Shown: positions 47,301 to 60,800, counted from the stretch's first letter. The stretch is DNA of 64,000 nucleotides from Asterella californica (GCA_036924285.1 JAYKYS010000017.1:1903501-1967500), one strand, 5' to 3'. Notes: generated by a model not told the origin, from the letters alone. Made by a program: numbers and translations.

Positions 47301-48576
47301 TAGGGATCAATCGTTTCTACACATGCAGACACTTTAGTTAGTCAGTCAACCGTCCAAAGTATTATTTTTTTACATATGGTGGTTTAACTTCAACATCTTA
47401 GGACGGCGTCGTCTCCTCAAGCTGAGGGTTCAGTTGTTTTGCTTGGTGTAAGGGTATACAAGTTGAAGACTAGGCTTGTGCCATATGTACGCATATGTGT
47501 GGAGCGACCCTAGTGTTACAATAGAGTAGAAGCTTGATTTCTTGAAGCTAATGGCTAGAGATCACCATCATAGAAGATGGATAGAGGGAAATTTTATGCA
47601 ATCTTATGCGAAAGGGACATTTTGTGTCTATTGTTCTAAACACACCTTAGTGATTCGTTTCTTTGCCTCAGTGGCAGGTTCTGCACTTCCTTTTTGCCTT
47701 GTGTATATAGTGGGTTAGAAGAAGGAAACATGAAATATTTGACTGTGTTATTTCAGAGAGGAACTTGTGTTGTAAGATGGACCTTATGTCCATGACGCAT
47801 ACGTCTTACATTTGCAGGTACAGATAATGTTCACCACGCACATTAAAGAGTTGGAGTGTAAACTTGCATTGTCTGAAAGCTAAACATCAAAGAGCCGTAC
47901 CAGGGACAATGCGTACATCCAAATGGAGCGGTGTCAGTACCACCTTGGCTGTTTGAGAAATGACAACAGAAGACTAGAGGGCCATCGGACAGACTACCAC
48001 ACGCAAGGTAGTACAGTTTTCATCTCCCATTGCCGTTAGCAAGATCTCATGAACACACACTATCAGAGAGCATCAAGACTGCTTCAGAAAGTAGAGAGAC
48101 CAGCCACTAAGTTCTTTTATCACAGCGGAGCATCCGTGACGTCTAAATGTAGACGTAAGGACCAAGTAAACGGAAAGAGAGAGAAAAGTTAACAGAAGTG
48201 ATGTGAAAGTTGTTCTTTCAGTTTACTAACTATTATTGCCACCTAGACTGTATGTCAGACTACACCAGGACCAGGTGGTAAGAAGAAGACATCATGCTCA
48301 ATGTTATTCTGTATCTAGCATGAGGCGGTTCACATATATCTTAAGGGAAGAGAGATCTCCAAAGACTAATCTAACTTTTGTACATTCTATATAGTGAAAG
48401 TTTTGTGAGGTTTGAGTTGAGACGAAGGCATCTAGAAGTCTACGTCTACAAGGTTACTTCTAGAAGACGGTGTCTGGAGAGCTACATCTGAACTTGAGAA
48501 CGTGCTGTTTTTGTGAGTTTTGTAAGAGAAATTAAGAGAAAAAACTTTATGGTCCTCATTTCATCATTTTATCAGG

Positions 48577-49386
48577 CACGTCTACAGCAACATGACCAGG
48601 AGGTTCTGCGAGTCAAAGATAAGATAACCACTCTCGCAGAGGAGACGACAACGTGAAAGACACTACGGGAAGCCGCAGAAGCACATGCTGCAGCAGAGAA
48701 GACGCAGCGGGAAGCAGCAGAAGCTCGCACGCAGGGATTGCTAGCACAGACGGTGGAAGCACTTCGTAAGAAGTTCAACTTCACCGCGGGTAGGAAGCTT
48801 CTCACCCTAGCCAAGGAGTGGGATGATGAATCCAGAGCGATGCTAGTGGAGTGCAAGAAAAGTATGTTCCGTTACCTGGATCGACAGATTGAGAGTTTGA
48901 AGACGCCTTATGGTCTTTCTTCGATTCCACCACCAGCGGCTACATCTTCCCATGCTCCAGAATCAACAATCGAGACAGATTTGGAGAAGGAGGAGTTCGA
49001 CCTCGCTGTCCACTTGGTAGTGACAGCGTTGGAAACCGAGAAGATTACAGAAGAAGCCCCGGAAGACAAGATGTCTTTTGAAAGATAGGAAGAAGAGTTG
49101 TCTTCCCAGGTGTTTCGATTGGAGGAGGTGACTTCCTCAGACCACTGCGAGATCACCATAGCTCTCAGCGTCGAACCAGTACCGCAGAATAGCGAGGAAG
49201 CACAAGTCGACTCAGCTTCCCAGAAGACGCTTCCGTCTTCCAAAGCCGCACCAGCTGAGCCAACCACGAATGTTGAGGAGGAAGCTACCTCAGTGACACC
49301 CAAGGTACTCGTAGGGATTCCCACCTTATCAGAAGCCGAGTTAGGAGTTCAGGTAGGAGTAGATCAGGAGGAGATCGCATTCGAAT
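48577..49386 (+). pseudogene. Family B LTR coiled-coil protein gene, copy 3 (5' truncated)
   Basis: It starts abruptly within the coiled coil (ARLQQHDQEVLRVKDKITTL) after unrelated sequence. It reads EAHAAAEKTQREAAEART, the block VEALRKKFNFTAGRKLLTLA, YLDRQIESLKTPYGLSS, EEFDLAVHLVVTALETEK and an acidic tail ending near LGVQVGVDQEEIAFE. Lesions: a stop at about 48655 (TGA in place of a Trp or Arg codon) and TAG at 49087. The remaining frame is open for over 200 codons, the longest surviving stretch of this block in the window. Confidence 0.75.
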
Positions 49387-50979
49387 AATTAGAGTAGACA
49401 ACAAGTCAAAAAGACAGATGACTTATCTAATTTTGATAGGAACTGAAATTACTATCTTAGGAGGTGGCAGTTTAACTATAATATTAGATGACTGTCCATG
49501 TGACAGGGTAGGCAGCGCAGAAGTAGCAAAGCAAATGTCTAAACCAAGGCAGGGAACCGACTGCATGTGAGGTGGTGACCTTCTGACAGCGCCCCATCTC
49601 CTAGATTGCAAGTGAGGATTGGAGGAGAACTCTCCCATGCGCCTCAAGGTGGTAGTATAAGTTAGAAGACAGAGTAGGATTTCATGCGCATTGTGCACAC
49701 ACTATTATGCGCACAAAACATACTATACACACACTACATCCGATGTTAGAGACATACGAATAGATTGAGATTACACAGGAGGGATCTACATTCTTCTGTT
49801 GCTAGCAGTGATTCGAAGATGTAGATGGAGATAGTGGATAATTTAGAGCAGGGAACGGCATCCTCGTGTAGTCCTGTTACTAAGCTGGTGTGTCGAGGAG
49901 TAGGAGCAGGACATAGGGAGTGAGCTTCCCAACATCAATGTGCCTTCTTCTCGAGGAATGGATTTTGGATTTGAGTGCAGAAGCTTTGTCTGTGTCTTCT
50001 GGGCAGTGGGTTTCCTCGAATTCACACCCCATTGTGCATGGGAAGCCTTCTCTTTGAGTGGCGGTGATTGTTAGAAGTTGTGCAGAGTCGAAACTTGTCT
50101 CATCCAGTGGAGCACTTAGGATCTACGTACGGACGGTCTTATGGATAAGCAATCCCAGAAGACGGAGTAGTCGAAGCAACGACAAAAGAAGAAAGAAGCC
50201 TTCTTTCCACAGCAGAAGATGACATCATCAAGTAGAAGACTGTGTGACTGTAAGTGAATTTGTTGTCTTCCTCTCCAAATTACTACAAGCAGGGATGGCT
50301 TGTTAGTCAGGATCCGGACTAGAAGCCTGTGGGAGTCTTAATTTCTCACTTTCATCTTGTTTTCTCTTGTTTGGATTTTTCCTTCTTCCTCATCTTCTCC
50401 CATCTTCCCATCTTCCTATCTTCTTCTAGTGAGCTTCCGAGACTTCTATTGAGCTTCTGTGAAAGTGACTGTCGTTGTAGTGCTGCAGGAAGGTCGTTTC
50501 CATAGACAGAAGCCTGGGAAGGCTACAGAGGGCATACACCTTGTGATTGATCTAACCCGTTGAGATTTGGAAGAGCAATGTGGGACAGATGTTGCTAGTT
50601 CGACTTCTACGAAGCAGGAGCAGTCTTTTGGAGGTGTGAGAAGCCGAGTTGAACGCCCAGAAGCAGAGAATTGCTTCGGGAAGACTGTGTTGAGAAGACT
50701 GGAAGAAGAGACTTGGAAGCAGGACGCGTCTTCCCGAGCTTCCTTGTAGATAATTGTGTGATATTTTAGGTGGTAGTTGTTTGTTTAGGTCCAGAGCACC
50801 TTCTGAAGGGTCTAGAAGCCGTGTGGTTTTGTGAGAAGATGAGATTTCTAGATAAAATCCGTGTGTTTGTGTGTTTGAACAGATCTTAGAACTTAGAGTA
50901 GCGATACTTGTGCAAATCCTCTGTGGGAACGATATCTTGTATACTAAATGGACAAAAGGAGAAATCTTGCGTCACTACA
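49387..50979 (+). repeat. 3' portion of family B LTR (copy 3)
   Basis: Shares its order of words with 10339-11944 and ends GTCACTACA at 50979. The next base begins an RT reading frame of a chromovirus, so the element inserted inside that gene. The 5' part of this LTR is missing. Confidence 0.82.
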
Positions 50980-53900
50980 ATTTGAGTTCATAGTGATGTC
51001 ATTTGGACTCTACAACGCTCCTTCGACATTCATCGCATTGATGGACACAAGTTTTCGCGAGAAAATGGATGAGCTTGTCATCATTTTCATCAACCACATC
51101 TTGATCTACTCAAAAATCTTGGAGTCGCACGCGGAGCAGCTTAGGGTGGTGTTGACAAAGTTATAAGAGCATAAGCTGTTTGCCAATATTGGCAAGAGTG
51201 AGTTTGGTTTAGAACGCATTAACTTCTTAGGACATGTCATAAGTGCAGAAGGAGTTGGTGCAGATATGCAGAAAGTGGACACGATTGTGATTTGAGAACC
51301 TCCAACTACAATGAAGGGCATGCAGCGGTTCTTGGGACTAGCACAGATCTACTAAGTATATAAAGGATTTTCCAAAGATAACGAAGCCACTAACGGATTG
51401 GACAAGAAAAGACACACAGGTAAGTTGGACCAAGGAGGTAGATGATGCTTTCCGAACGATCAATTTCATAGAGACAGAGACATCAATTTTGAAGCTCCCA
51501 AAGTTTGACAAACCATTTGGGGTGCACACAGACACGAGCGACTATGCGAATGATAGAGTGTTGGTGCATAACAAAAAACCTGTAGCATACTAAAGCAAGA
51601 AGTTATCTAAGACGGATAGTCGATGATTAACTCACGAGAAGGAACTGTTTGCGATATTTCATTACTTGATGAAATTACTGCATTACTTGAGACTTCACAA
51701 AACCCAAGTGTACACTGATAATATTTTGCTCAAGTACTTTGAAACACAAGATTGGATGACGTGAAAGCAACTAAAGTGGCATGATATCTTAGCGCTCATG
51801 AATGTGGAATTAACCCGTAAAGCGGGAAAGGACAACGTGGTTCTAGACGTAGAGTCGCAAGGAGGAATATCTTTCATCATTGACACAGATTTTGCGAGCT
51901 ATGTGTCCTAAGGAGTCAGACTTGGAGAGACAAATACGTGAATGTTACATGAGCGATAATCAAGAGAAGGAGTATTTGGAACAGCTCAAGCGAGGAGTGA
52001 AGTTGCAGAACATGCAGGTGAGACATGATTACTCATGTTCTAACAAAGCCGAGTTTATGTGAGACAAAGAAAGGACTAAGTTGCTTAAACAGTGTCATGA
52101 TGCGCCTTTATTAGATCATAAAAGAGAAAAGTCCACTTTAGTTGTTATAACTAAAAGATTTTATTAGTCCACATGAAAGATGACATTGCCTACTTTGTGA
52201 AAACATGCGTCACCTGTTTGACGCTTCATCACGTCTCTGCCTAACTCAAACTAATACAACGCAATCTTTGTGATCTGTTTAGTAAACTAACGAAGTTTAC
52301 CTCAACCTTGGATACCGCAACAATTTTCACTACTTCTTGAGTGTTCTTAGATACTTGATGGCATTAACATGGATTACCTTGGAGTATTATTTTAGATCGA
52401 GACTCTATGTTCACAAGTGCCTTTTAAAAACCACTTGTTCTGAAAGTTGAGGACTAAGTTAAACTTTAATAACGCTTTTCATCCCAAAACGGATGGACAA
52501 ACAAGACGAGTTCACTCGGTTCTAAATCAGTAGTTGAGGAATTACGTGAGCGTGAGTCAAAGTGATTGAGCAGAGTGACTCAGTCTTGTAGAGTCTTGCT
52601 ACAACTCCATGAAGCATGCTGCAACCGCCTTTCTTGCTAGCTTACGGACGTGAGCCAAAAGGGTCTCTTGACTTCACTCTTGTAGAGAGTTCTACATCGG
52701 CACGACCAAGAACGCGACAAACATCAGCTGAAGAGTTGGTGACGGAAATGCAGCGTCGTGATGAACAAATGAAAAAGAACCTCGACAAGACGAAGCACCG
52801 TCACACAAAGCAGGTAAACAAGCATTGGCAGCAAGTGAAGTTTCAAGTGGGGGAAGAAGTATGATTGAGTACAAAAAACTTCACCCTTCCGGAAGGAATA
52901 TTGGTGGAGTTCATCCAAGTTTTGCAAGACCCTTTGTGATTGTCAAGAATCCTCATGAAGATGTCTATACTTTAGATCTTCCTCCCGAGTGATTGCATCT
53001 GACCTTCCATGTTTTTTATTAAGAAGTACTTCAAGGATGATTTGCAACCAGAGTGCAAATAAATTCTCAGATCTCAACCTGATGTCGTGTAAGGTGAAAC
53101 AGAATGTGAGATGGAGATCATTTTGCGATCACGATGCAAATCTAACTGAATGGAGTACTTCATCAAATGGCGTGGATACCATTTGAAGGAAACAACTTGG
53201 GTGCTAGAGGAAGATCTGGAACATGCAAGTAAAGTATTGGATCTCTTCAAACGGTGACAAGTAGAGCAAGAGCATTAGCAAGATGAGGACATCACCTTCC
53301 AGTGAGGAATGAAGGAATGACAAACCATACGAGTAGCGACTTAAGGTGATTTGGATTGATGAACTTTGTAGCTTTGACTTGTATTTTGTGAAATAAAGAA
53401 TCTATTTCTTGGAAATTGTCTAAGTGCATTGGTAGTGCATGGTGATGATTCGTTCTTCTCAGATCCCTAGGATGTTGTCAAGAGGAGGAACGAATCACAC
53501 TCAAAGAAAGTCAGTTGGTTTGGATAAGCATCTATATCAAGACTAAGTCTTGATGTCAAGACTTAAGTTTATCTTAGTGTTGGCAAAGCGACTATGAATG
53601 GTTTACACTTGCCTTGGGGCTTGGAGTGATCTTATGTTACAGTTTTCTAACTGCAAGGTAAACTTAGTCATGCGTCTAAGTCAAATCAAGTTGCAATTGG
53701 AAAGTGAACTCGGGAGACCCAATAAGTAGATGTGAATGCTTATAACTTAACAAGTTAGAGTCTTAAGTAGAATGTTTAGAAATTATCAACTAGTTTTGTT
53801 TACAGATAGGCAAAACGGTTAGGCTTCTCAAGACTAGTTGGAATTTTCTAAGTGTTTTAGCGACAACTTAAGACTCAAAGTCAAGAAGAGAACTGCAGGT

Positions 53901-54300
53901 TAGCTATCAGAATGCAATTCTAGCACCAAAGGGTTGGCTATCCATTTTGAACTTGGTGTTAACTTAAGGATCATTGTTGATGAGGCCATCAACCTCCAAA
54001 GTAGGGGTGAATGTTGCGACCTTTAGTCTCAAGATCGGACTCAAACGCGAATAACAAAACCCTAGGGACTTGTTCTAGGTTGTGAACATTGCGAGTAGGA
54101 CGTAACGGCTTGGTCAAGAAGTTCCAAACAGATGAACCTTAAGTGGTTCTCTAAATCAAGGTTGGAACATTGGGTTAGGATGTAGTGGCTTATCTCAAAG
54201 GGACCTCGAAATGCAAGTTTGAGAAGTAGGTATGAGAGATGGGTCTGAGCGGTCCGAGATGTGGGTTTGGCACAGACGGAAGTTAGTCCAAACCACATGG
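50980..54300 (+). pseudogene. Chromovirus copy II: RT, RNase H, integrase, chromodomain, 3' LTR part
   Basis: RT starts in FEFIVMSFGLYNAPSTF; the catalytic box is damaged to FINHILIYSK, where family members have FIDDILIYSK. RNase H lines are PVAY, LTHEKELFAIFHYLMK, VYTDNILLKYF and KAGKDNVVLD. Integrase parts are LDRDSMFTSAF and HPKTDGQT near 52480-52510, then LRNYVSVSQSD. The tail includes KQVNKHWQQVKFQVG. The chromodomain (53101-53253) ends TWVLEEDLEHASKVLDLF. The polypurine tract AAGAGGAGGAA is at 53480-53490, followed by LTR sequence to about 54260. Many stops and frameshifts. The part before the RT box is missing because a family B element lies there. Confidence 0.82.
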
Positions 54301-54584
54301 TCCCATTCTGACATTAGATCACAGTTTCTCTGAAAATACTAAGTGTTGGAGCTCCCAGTGACATTTTGGGTCGTAGATGAAGCTCTATGTAAGATCTCGA
54401 AGCAAATAGGTATCATTGGAAAGGTCTTGACGACCGCTTTTCAATGATATCAAGAACTCTTCGAACTAATATCGGAGTTGAAAATTTTAGTCGATCTTGT
54501 AATCGAGTTGTGCTATAATATTTAGAGACCAAAGAGAAGGACGGACTTACTGATCTCCAAAAGTATATATGAGAGGGACTCGAT

Positions 54585-55319
54585 GCTTGACCCCGGAAGA
54601 TAAGGTGTCTTCTAGAAGACAGGAAGCAGATGTGTCTTCTCAAGTGTTTAGAGGGGAGGATGTGACTATCTCCGACCACCGTGAGGTCACCCTAGCTCCA
54701 AGTGTCGAGCAGGTGGAGCAGAAGAATCAAGAAGCGCATGTGGACTCAGCTTCCCAGAAGCCTCTTAAGTCTTTCGAAGCCACACCAGAAGCTCACATTA
54801 CGAGCATCGAAGAGGAAGCCCACCTCAGCCGCACCAGAGGTACAAGCAGAGCTACCCACATTATCAGAAGCTGAATTAGGAGATCAGGTAGGTAAGAACC
54901 CCATAGGGATCACATCTGACGATCATCTGACGGAGTGGGCAATAGAGGTAAGTAGTCAGTTGACTTAGCTAATTTGGGTAGAAAGTGCAATCTGCTATTT
55001 TAAAACAAGCAGCTCTCTCTTTATTTTTAGATGACTGTCCATGTGGTGGGATAGGCAACGGTAGGAGTAGGAAAATAGTTCTAAACTGAGAAGAGAATCG
55101 AAGCCTGGGAGGTGGTGGCCTCTTGACAGCGCCTCATTTCCCTTGGCTGTGAGTTGCAATTGGAAGGAATCTCCTTCCTATGACTCAAAGGCGATTGTAT
55201 AAAGTAGATCACCAAGGTAGGATTTCAAGCGCACATTTCTACTAATATCACACATTTTCTACACACAGGCGTTACAAGCACAGAGTTTTAGAGTAGGCAT
55301 GTGCCTCCGCTCTCAGAAG
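54585..55319 (+). pseudogene. Family B fragment: coiled-coil gene C-terminal part and LTR sequence
   Basis: It begins PEDKVSSRRQEADVSSQVF, corresponding to the Ser-rich tail of the coiled-coil protein, then AHVDSASQKPLKSF and an acidic end. LTR sequence with GACTGTCCATGTGG.. follows and a possible TATA box (TTGTATAAAG) near 55195. It is cut at 55324 by a family B LTR in the opposite orientation. Confidence 0.7.
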
Positions 55320-55324
55320 GAGAT

Positions 55325-56870
55325 TGTAGTGTCGCAGGATTACTCCTTTTGCCCATTTAGTATACAAGATATTGTTCCCACAAAGATTTGCACAAGTAAC
55401 GCTGTTCTAAGTTCTAAGATATGTTCAAACACACAAACACACGGGTTTTGCCTAGAAATCCCGTCTTCTCACAAAACCACGCATCTTTCAAACTCACCAA
55501 AAGGTGCTCTGGACCTAAACAAACAACTACTAACTAAAATATCACACAAACATTCACAGAGAAGCTCGGGAAGACGCTTCTTGCTTCTAGGTCACTTCTT
55601 CCGGTCTTCTCAGTACCGTCTTCTCTAAGCAATTCTCGGCTTCTGGGGGTTCAACTCGGCTTCTCACACCTCCAGAAGACTGTCTTGCTTCGCAGAAGTC
55701 GACTAGCAACGGCTGTTACACTTTACTCTCTCACACACATTCCAACGGGTTAGATTAATCATAGGGTGTATGCCCCCTGTAGCCTTCCCAAGCTTCTGCC
55801 TACGGAAATGATCTTCCTACAACGACATTCACCTTCACGGAAGCTCAATAGAAGTCTTGGAAGCTCACTAGAAGAAGGTAAGAAGATGGGGAAGATGGGG
55901 AAGATGGGAGAAGATGGAGAAGAAGGGAAAATCCAAACAAGAGAAAACAAGATGAAAAGGAGAAATTAAGATTCCGACAGGCTTCTAGTCCGGATCCTGA
56001 CTAACAAGCCATCCCTGCTTGTAATAGTTTGGGGAGGAAGACAACAAACGTGCATACAGTTGCACCGTCTTCTACTTGAGGATGTCGTCTTGTGCTGTGG
56101 GAAGAAGGCTTCTTTCTTCTTCTCTTCGCTGCTCCGACTACTCTGTCTTCTGGGATCCCTTACCCATAAGACCGTCCGTACGTAGATCCTAAGTGCTCCA
56201 CTGGACGAGCCAAGCTGCAATTCCACAACTGCTGACAGTCACCGTCATTCAAGAAGAACGCTTCTCATGCACACTCGGGAGTGAATCCAAGAAAACCCAC
56301 CACCCAGAAGACATGGACAAAGCTTCTGCACTCAAATCAGCAATCCATTCTCCGAGAAGAAGTCACATTGGCATTGGGAAGCTCACTCCCTCTACTTCCT
56401 GCGCCGACTCCTCGACACACCAGTCTTTCCAACAGGACTGCACGAGGATGCCGTTCCCTACTCCTAAACTGTCCACTATCTCTATCTACATCTTCGAACC
56501 ACTGCTGGTAACGAGCATGCAGACCCCTCCGGTATAATCATAGTCTATTCGTATGTCTCTAACATTGGGTGTAGTGTGCACTGTGCGTAATGTATATCAT
56601 GTGTCTCAAAATTCTACTCTTCGATCCTACTTATGTCTTCTACCATGAGAAAACAGAGGAGAAACCACCAGAGAGAGATGGGCGCTATCAGAAGGCTGCC
56701 ACCCCACATGCAAGCCGTTTCCCTTTCCTAATTAGCCATCCACCTTGTTGTTCTTACGCTACTTATGCTGCCACATGGTATCCTCACTAATTTTATACTG
56801 AAAACTGCCACCCCTAAGATAGCATGTTCGGTCCTACTAAGTTTAGAAATGTCAACGTCGGTTGTGGTTA
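55325..56870 (-). repeat. 3' portion of family B LTR, right-hand block
   Basis: Starts TGTAGTGTCGCAGGATTACTC on the plus strand, the same terminus as 23141 and 28109, and follows the same word order up to the gene end. The candidate target duplication base run on its left is GAGAT; its partner would lie beyond the window. Confidence 0.82.
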
Positions 56871-56874
56871 CTAT

Positions 56875-58560
56875 CTACTCTGATTGCTCAGAGACAATCT
56901 CTACCTGATCTGCTCCTACCGGAGCTCCTAACGCGACTTCTGATAAGCTAGGAAGCTCTGCAAACACCTCGGGTAACACTGAGGTGGCTTCCTCCTTGTC
57001 GTTCTTCGCTGGCCCTGCTGTCGCTGTTGCTGCTTCTTCCTCGGCTTCTACTTCTGCTTCTGCTTCGGAAGACGGAAGCGTCTTCTGGGAAGCGGAGTCG
57101 AGTGGTGCTTCCTCGCTCTTCTGGAGCATTAGTTCGGTACTAGGGACCATGGTGACCTCATAGGGGTCCGAGGAATTCGCTTCCTCCACGCGGAATACTT
57201 GGGAAGACGGTTCTTCTTCCTGTCTTCCAGAAGACATCTTGTCTTCTGGCGTCTTCCGGAGTCTTCTCGGCTTCCAACGCTGTCACTACCAAGTGCACAG
57301 CGAGGTCGAACTCCTCCTTCTCCATGTCGACGCCGATCGATGATACTAGAGCTTGGGAAGATGTAGTTACCGGTGACGGAGTCGAGAGAAGTCCATAGAG
57401 TGTCTTCATCCCCTCTATCTGTCTATCCAAGTACAGGAACATACTCTCCTTGCACTCTATCAACATCACCTTGGACTCATCGTCCCATTCTCTAGCCAAG
57501 GTAAGCAACTTCCTAGCCGCGGTGAAGTTGAACTTCTTCCGAAGCGCTTCCACTGACTGTGCTAGCATCTCATGCGCACGAGTTTCCACTGCTTCCCGTT
57601 GCACTTCTCGGCTGCAACTCGCGCTTCTGCGTCTTCCCGCTGCGTCTTCCATCTTGTCTTCTCCTCTGTGAGGGCGGTGATCTTCCTCCGCACTCGGAGA
57701 ACCTCTTGGTCGCGCTGCTGTAAACGCGCCTGCAACTCCTGGTTGCTCTTCTTCAGTTGGGTCAGCTCCTTGGCAGAAGTGGCTACTTCCGCCTTGTACC
57801 TCGCTGCGAGCTTCTCCGTGGTGCGGAGACTAGCTTCCAGCGCTTCTGTCTTCTTCTGGCCTTCTTCCTGACGCATCAAGGTGCGCAGACCGAATCCAGG
57901 CTGTAAGGACTTCTCCTGAGCCTTTGCTCTCTTCTCCAGCAACTCCATAGCTGGCTAGATCTCTGAGTGGAAGAAGGCACTGAACTCTTCGAGTCTTCTT
58001 CCTGCGGAAGACAAGTTCATCTCCACAATCCGATCGGAGATGTCGACCTTGTCTTCCAGAGACAAGGAGGCCTCGTCCACCACTATGGTCTTCGAGTTCT
58101 GCAGACGGGAAGAAGCTACTCTTCTCATCTTCCGGGGTGGAAGATCTCTCCCCATGGTAGAAGCGGTCCTCTTTACTGTGCTTCCTCGCATCGCAGTAGG
58201 AGTATCCATCCATCTTGAGTCTTCTGGAGTCTTCGGAAGACTCCTTGGTGTGGCAGAAGCGATCTTTTGCTCCGATCGGGTACTCATCGGCTCTTCCTGC
58301 GAGTTAGACTCCGATCCCGAATGAATGAGGGAGGTGGTCTTCCTAGGTACACTTCTAGGACCCATCTTCCTCGGAGACGTGGCGTCTTCTGACCCACGGG
58401 AGTCGTCTTCCCTCACCAGAAGCGTCTTCTGATGAGTGCTGGACCTCAGCTGCGGCATCAGAGTGGGAGGGGGAGTCATCGCTGCTGCTCGGTCGTCTTC
58501 CCTCGAGGTCTCCTCCTTCGTCTCATGTTGCCCTGTTGGTCCATACTTCACCAACTGATC
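56875..58560 (-). pseudogene. Family B LTR coiled-coil protein gene, most complete copy
   Basis: Over 500 codons in pieces. N-terminal part: DQLVKYGPTG, then a Ser/Thr/Arg-rich region (APTPRSLPKTPED type, WMDTPTAMRGS, GRDLPPRKMRRVAS), then LEDKVDISDRIVEMNLSSAG and RRLEEFSAFFHSEI. Centre: a long coiled coil (ASLRTTEKLAARYKAEVA, LQARLQQRDQEVLRVRRK). Then VEALRKKFNFTAARKLLTLA, YLDRQIEGMKTLYG and EEFDLAVHLVVTALEAEK. C-terminal: acidic, Ala/Glu-rich. Lesions: a TAG at about 57955 after HSEI, and frameshifts near 57600 and 57240. The protein is not one I recognise; basic-Ser N-terminus plus coiled coil suggests a nucleic-acid-associated oligomer (inference). Confidence 0.75.
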
Positions 58561-58926
58561 CCTAAGATAGCATGTTCGGTCTTGGCCCATACCTCGCTGC
58601 GAGCTTCTCCGTGGTGCGAAGACTAGCTTCCAGCGCTTCTGCCTTCTTCTGGCATTTTTCTTGACGCATCAAGGTGCGCAAACCGAATCAAGCTGTAAGG
58701 GCTTCTCCTGAGCCTTCACCCTCTTCTCCAGCAACTCCATAGCGGGCTGGATCTTTGAGTGGAAGAAGACACTGAACTCTTCGAGTCTTCTTCCTGCGGA
58801 AGACAGGTTCATCTCCACAATCCGATCGGAGGTGTCGACCTTGTCTTCTAGAGGCAAGGATGCCTCTTCCACCACTATGGTCTTCAGCTTCTGCACACGG
58901 AAAGAAGCTACTCTTCTCATCTTCCC
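58561..58926 (-). pseudogene. Second partial copy of the coiled-coil gene, left part
   Basis: A filler (CCTAAGATAGCATGTTCGG, normally found after the gene stop codon, for example at 56813) joins copy one's N-terminus to the middle of another copy. The latter reads back through the coiled coil to LEDKVDTSDRIVEMNLSSAG and MRRVAS, where the family A solo LTR interrupts at 58927. The gene continues at 61080. Confidence 0.72.
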
Positions 58927-59264
58927 GTGTCGTGTCGTGGACCGGCTCCTACATGAAAATCAAATTTTGACTTTTGTCGCTGCAAAGACACTTATGGGTA
59001 AGACAAGCTAGGCCCTAGCTTACGAGTTTTTGGCACAATTTCAGATCTCCATTTCCATCGCATAGATGGGTAGAGCTCATTGTCAGCTTTCCATAAGCAC
59101 TTTGTCTACTTCGTTTGGACGCCTAGTGGAGAAGTTACAGGACTCGAAAGATGGAGAAAACAAGCTAGGCCCCAGCTTACGGGTTTTTGGCACCATTTCG
59201 GATCTTCGTTTTTATTGCACCAGTGGATAGAGCTCCTTGTCAGCTTTCCATAGGCACTTGTCAA

Positions 59265-59293
59265 CGAAGTAGATGATCACTTCATCTACTTCG
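59265..59293. repeat. 12-bp perfect hairpin in a 157-bp unit
   Basis: CGAAGTAGATGA, loop TCACT, TCATCTACTTCG. It arises from a 23-base inverted duplication that lengthens the second tandem unit to 180 bases. Confidence 0.8.
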
Positions 59294-60800
59294 TTTAGAC
59301 GCCTAGTGGAAAAGTTACAAGATTCGAAAGATGGAGAAAACAAGCTAAGCCCCAGCTTACGGGCTTTTGGCGCAACTTCGGATCTTCACTTTCATCACAT
59401 GGATGGGTAGAGCTTGTTGTCAGCTTTTCATGGGCATCTTGTTTACTTCGTTTGGACATCCAGGGAAGAAGTTATGCGATTCGAAAGAAGGTAAAATCAA
59501 GCTAGACCCCTAGTTACTTGCTGACTGGGTATTTAGGGCTCCAGGCGTTATATCAAAGACGCAAGGGGCCTGCTTCTTATTATTGAGGGTTGAACTTCGT
59601 ACGTACGGACTGTAACAAGGGGGCTGCTTAAGGGGCTTGCTTGCGCCTGCGACCGGTCAGCGGACGGTGCGGGAGATTTGGAAGTCCAATGCAAACGCGC
59701 AAGGCGTCGTTGGGTTCAGATCTGTGCAGGCTACGCAATGGTTCAAATGGTTAGGGAAGAGACGGATCGGGGAGTGCGTACTGAGTGAAATTGAGACGCA
59801 GGAAGCAGATTTGGGATTTTCAGTTACCTGTGAAGGAGAGTTGGACCGTTTGGGCCGTTCCGGAGTCCAAACTTGTTGTCCTTGGATCCATCGGGATCTG
59901 AACAACGAGTTCTTCAGGAAATTGAAGATGATACAAATTTTTATCGGGCGGTTTGAGAGTTGTGAGAGAAATTGGCTCGCAGGGAAGCGCTTACATCAGA
60001 TTTTTGTTCACCTGCGACCTGAGGTTGGGCTGTTCTTCGCGATAGGTGAGCCAAGCTCTTCGTTCTTGGTGTCTACGCGATCAGGGAGTCTTCATCTACG
60101 CATAGGAGAAGACTGTAAGTGGATTGGATTGTTGGTTTGGGTGTGGTGAGCAAGTTTGAGTCGCAGGGAGCCGGTTTACGTCAGTTTTTTGCAACCTGCG
60201 ACCAAATTTCTTGCGTGGTTTTGCAAGGGGAACTCCAAACGACTTGTTTGGAGTCTCGTTGGGTTAAGGGTAGCTAGATCTATCTGCAAGCGAAGACGGT
60301 TGCTTGCAATCATCTTCGCTTGCAGATAGATCGCTCATCACGCCACGGTGTGGCGTGAGCGGTTTTAAGCCGCAGGGAGGAGTTTTTGAAGGTTCGGTCA
60401 CCTGCGACCGAAAATTGGCGATATCTCGACTATCGGGAGTCGGATCTGAAGGTTTCTTGAGCCAGCGGAGTCAGGGAAGGAAACCCTATCAACATTTGAA
60501 GATCGTTTGGCGAAAGGAGAAAGTTCCCAGATAGGTCTTTTTCGGTTCCTTCGCTACAGGTTTCGTCCTTTTGAGTTCGTTAAGGACTTAGTTGGTTGTG
60601 TATGGCTTGTGGTAGCTAGCTTTAGCCAAGAGCTAGTGTGTGGATGTGGTTTGGACTTGAGTTTGGATCGTGTGATACTGTTGTGGCTCTGGTTGTTAGC
60701 AAAGAGAAGTTTCTCTTGCTTTGAGCTACGCTTTGGCGATTTCAGGCTAGGGTTGCGATTCAGGGGTTTGTTTTTGGGCTTCTGAAGTAGGTTACAGACC

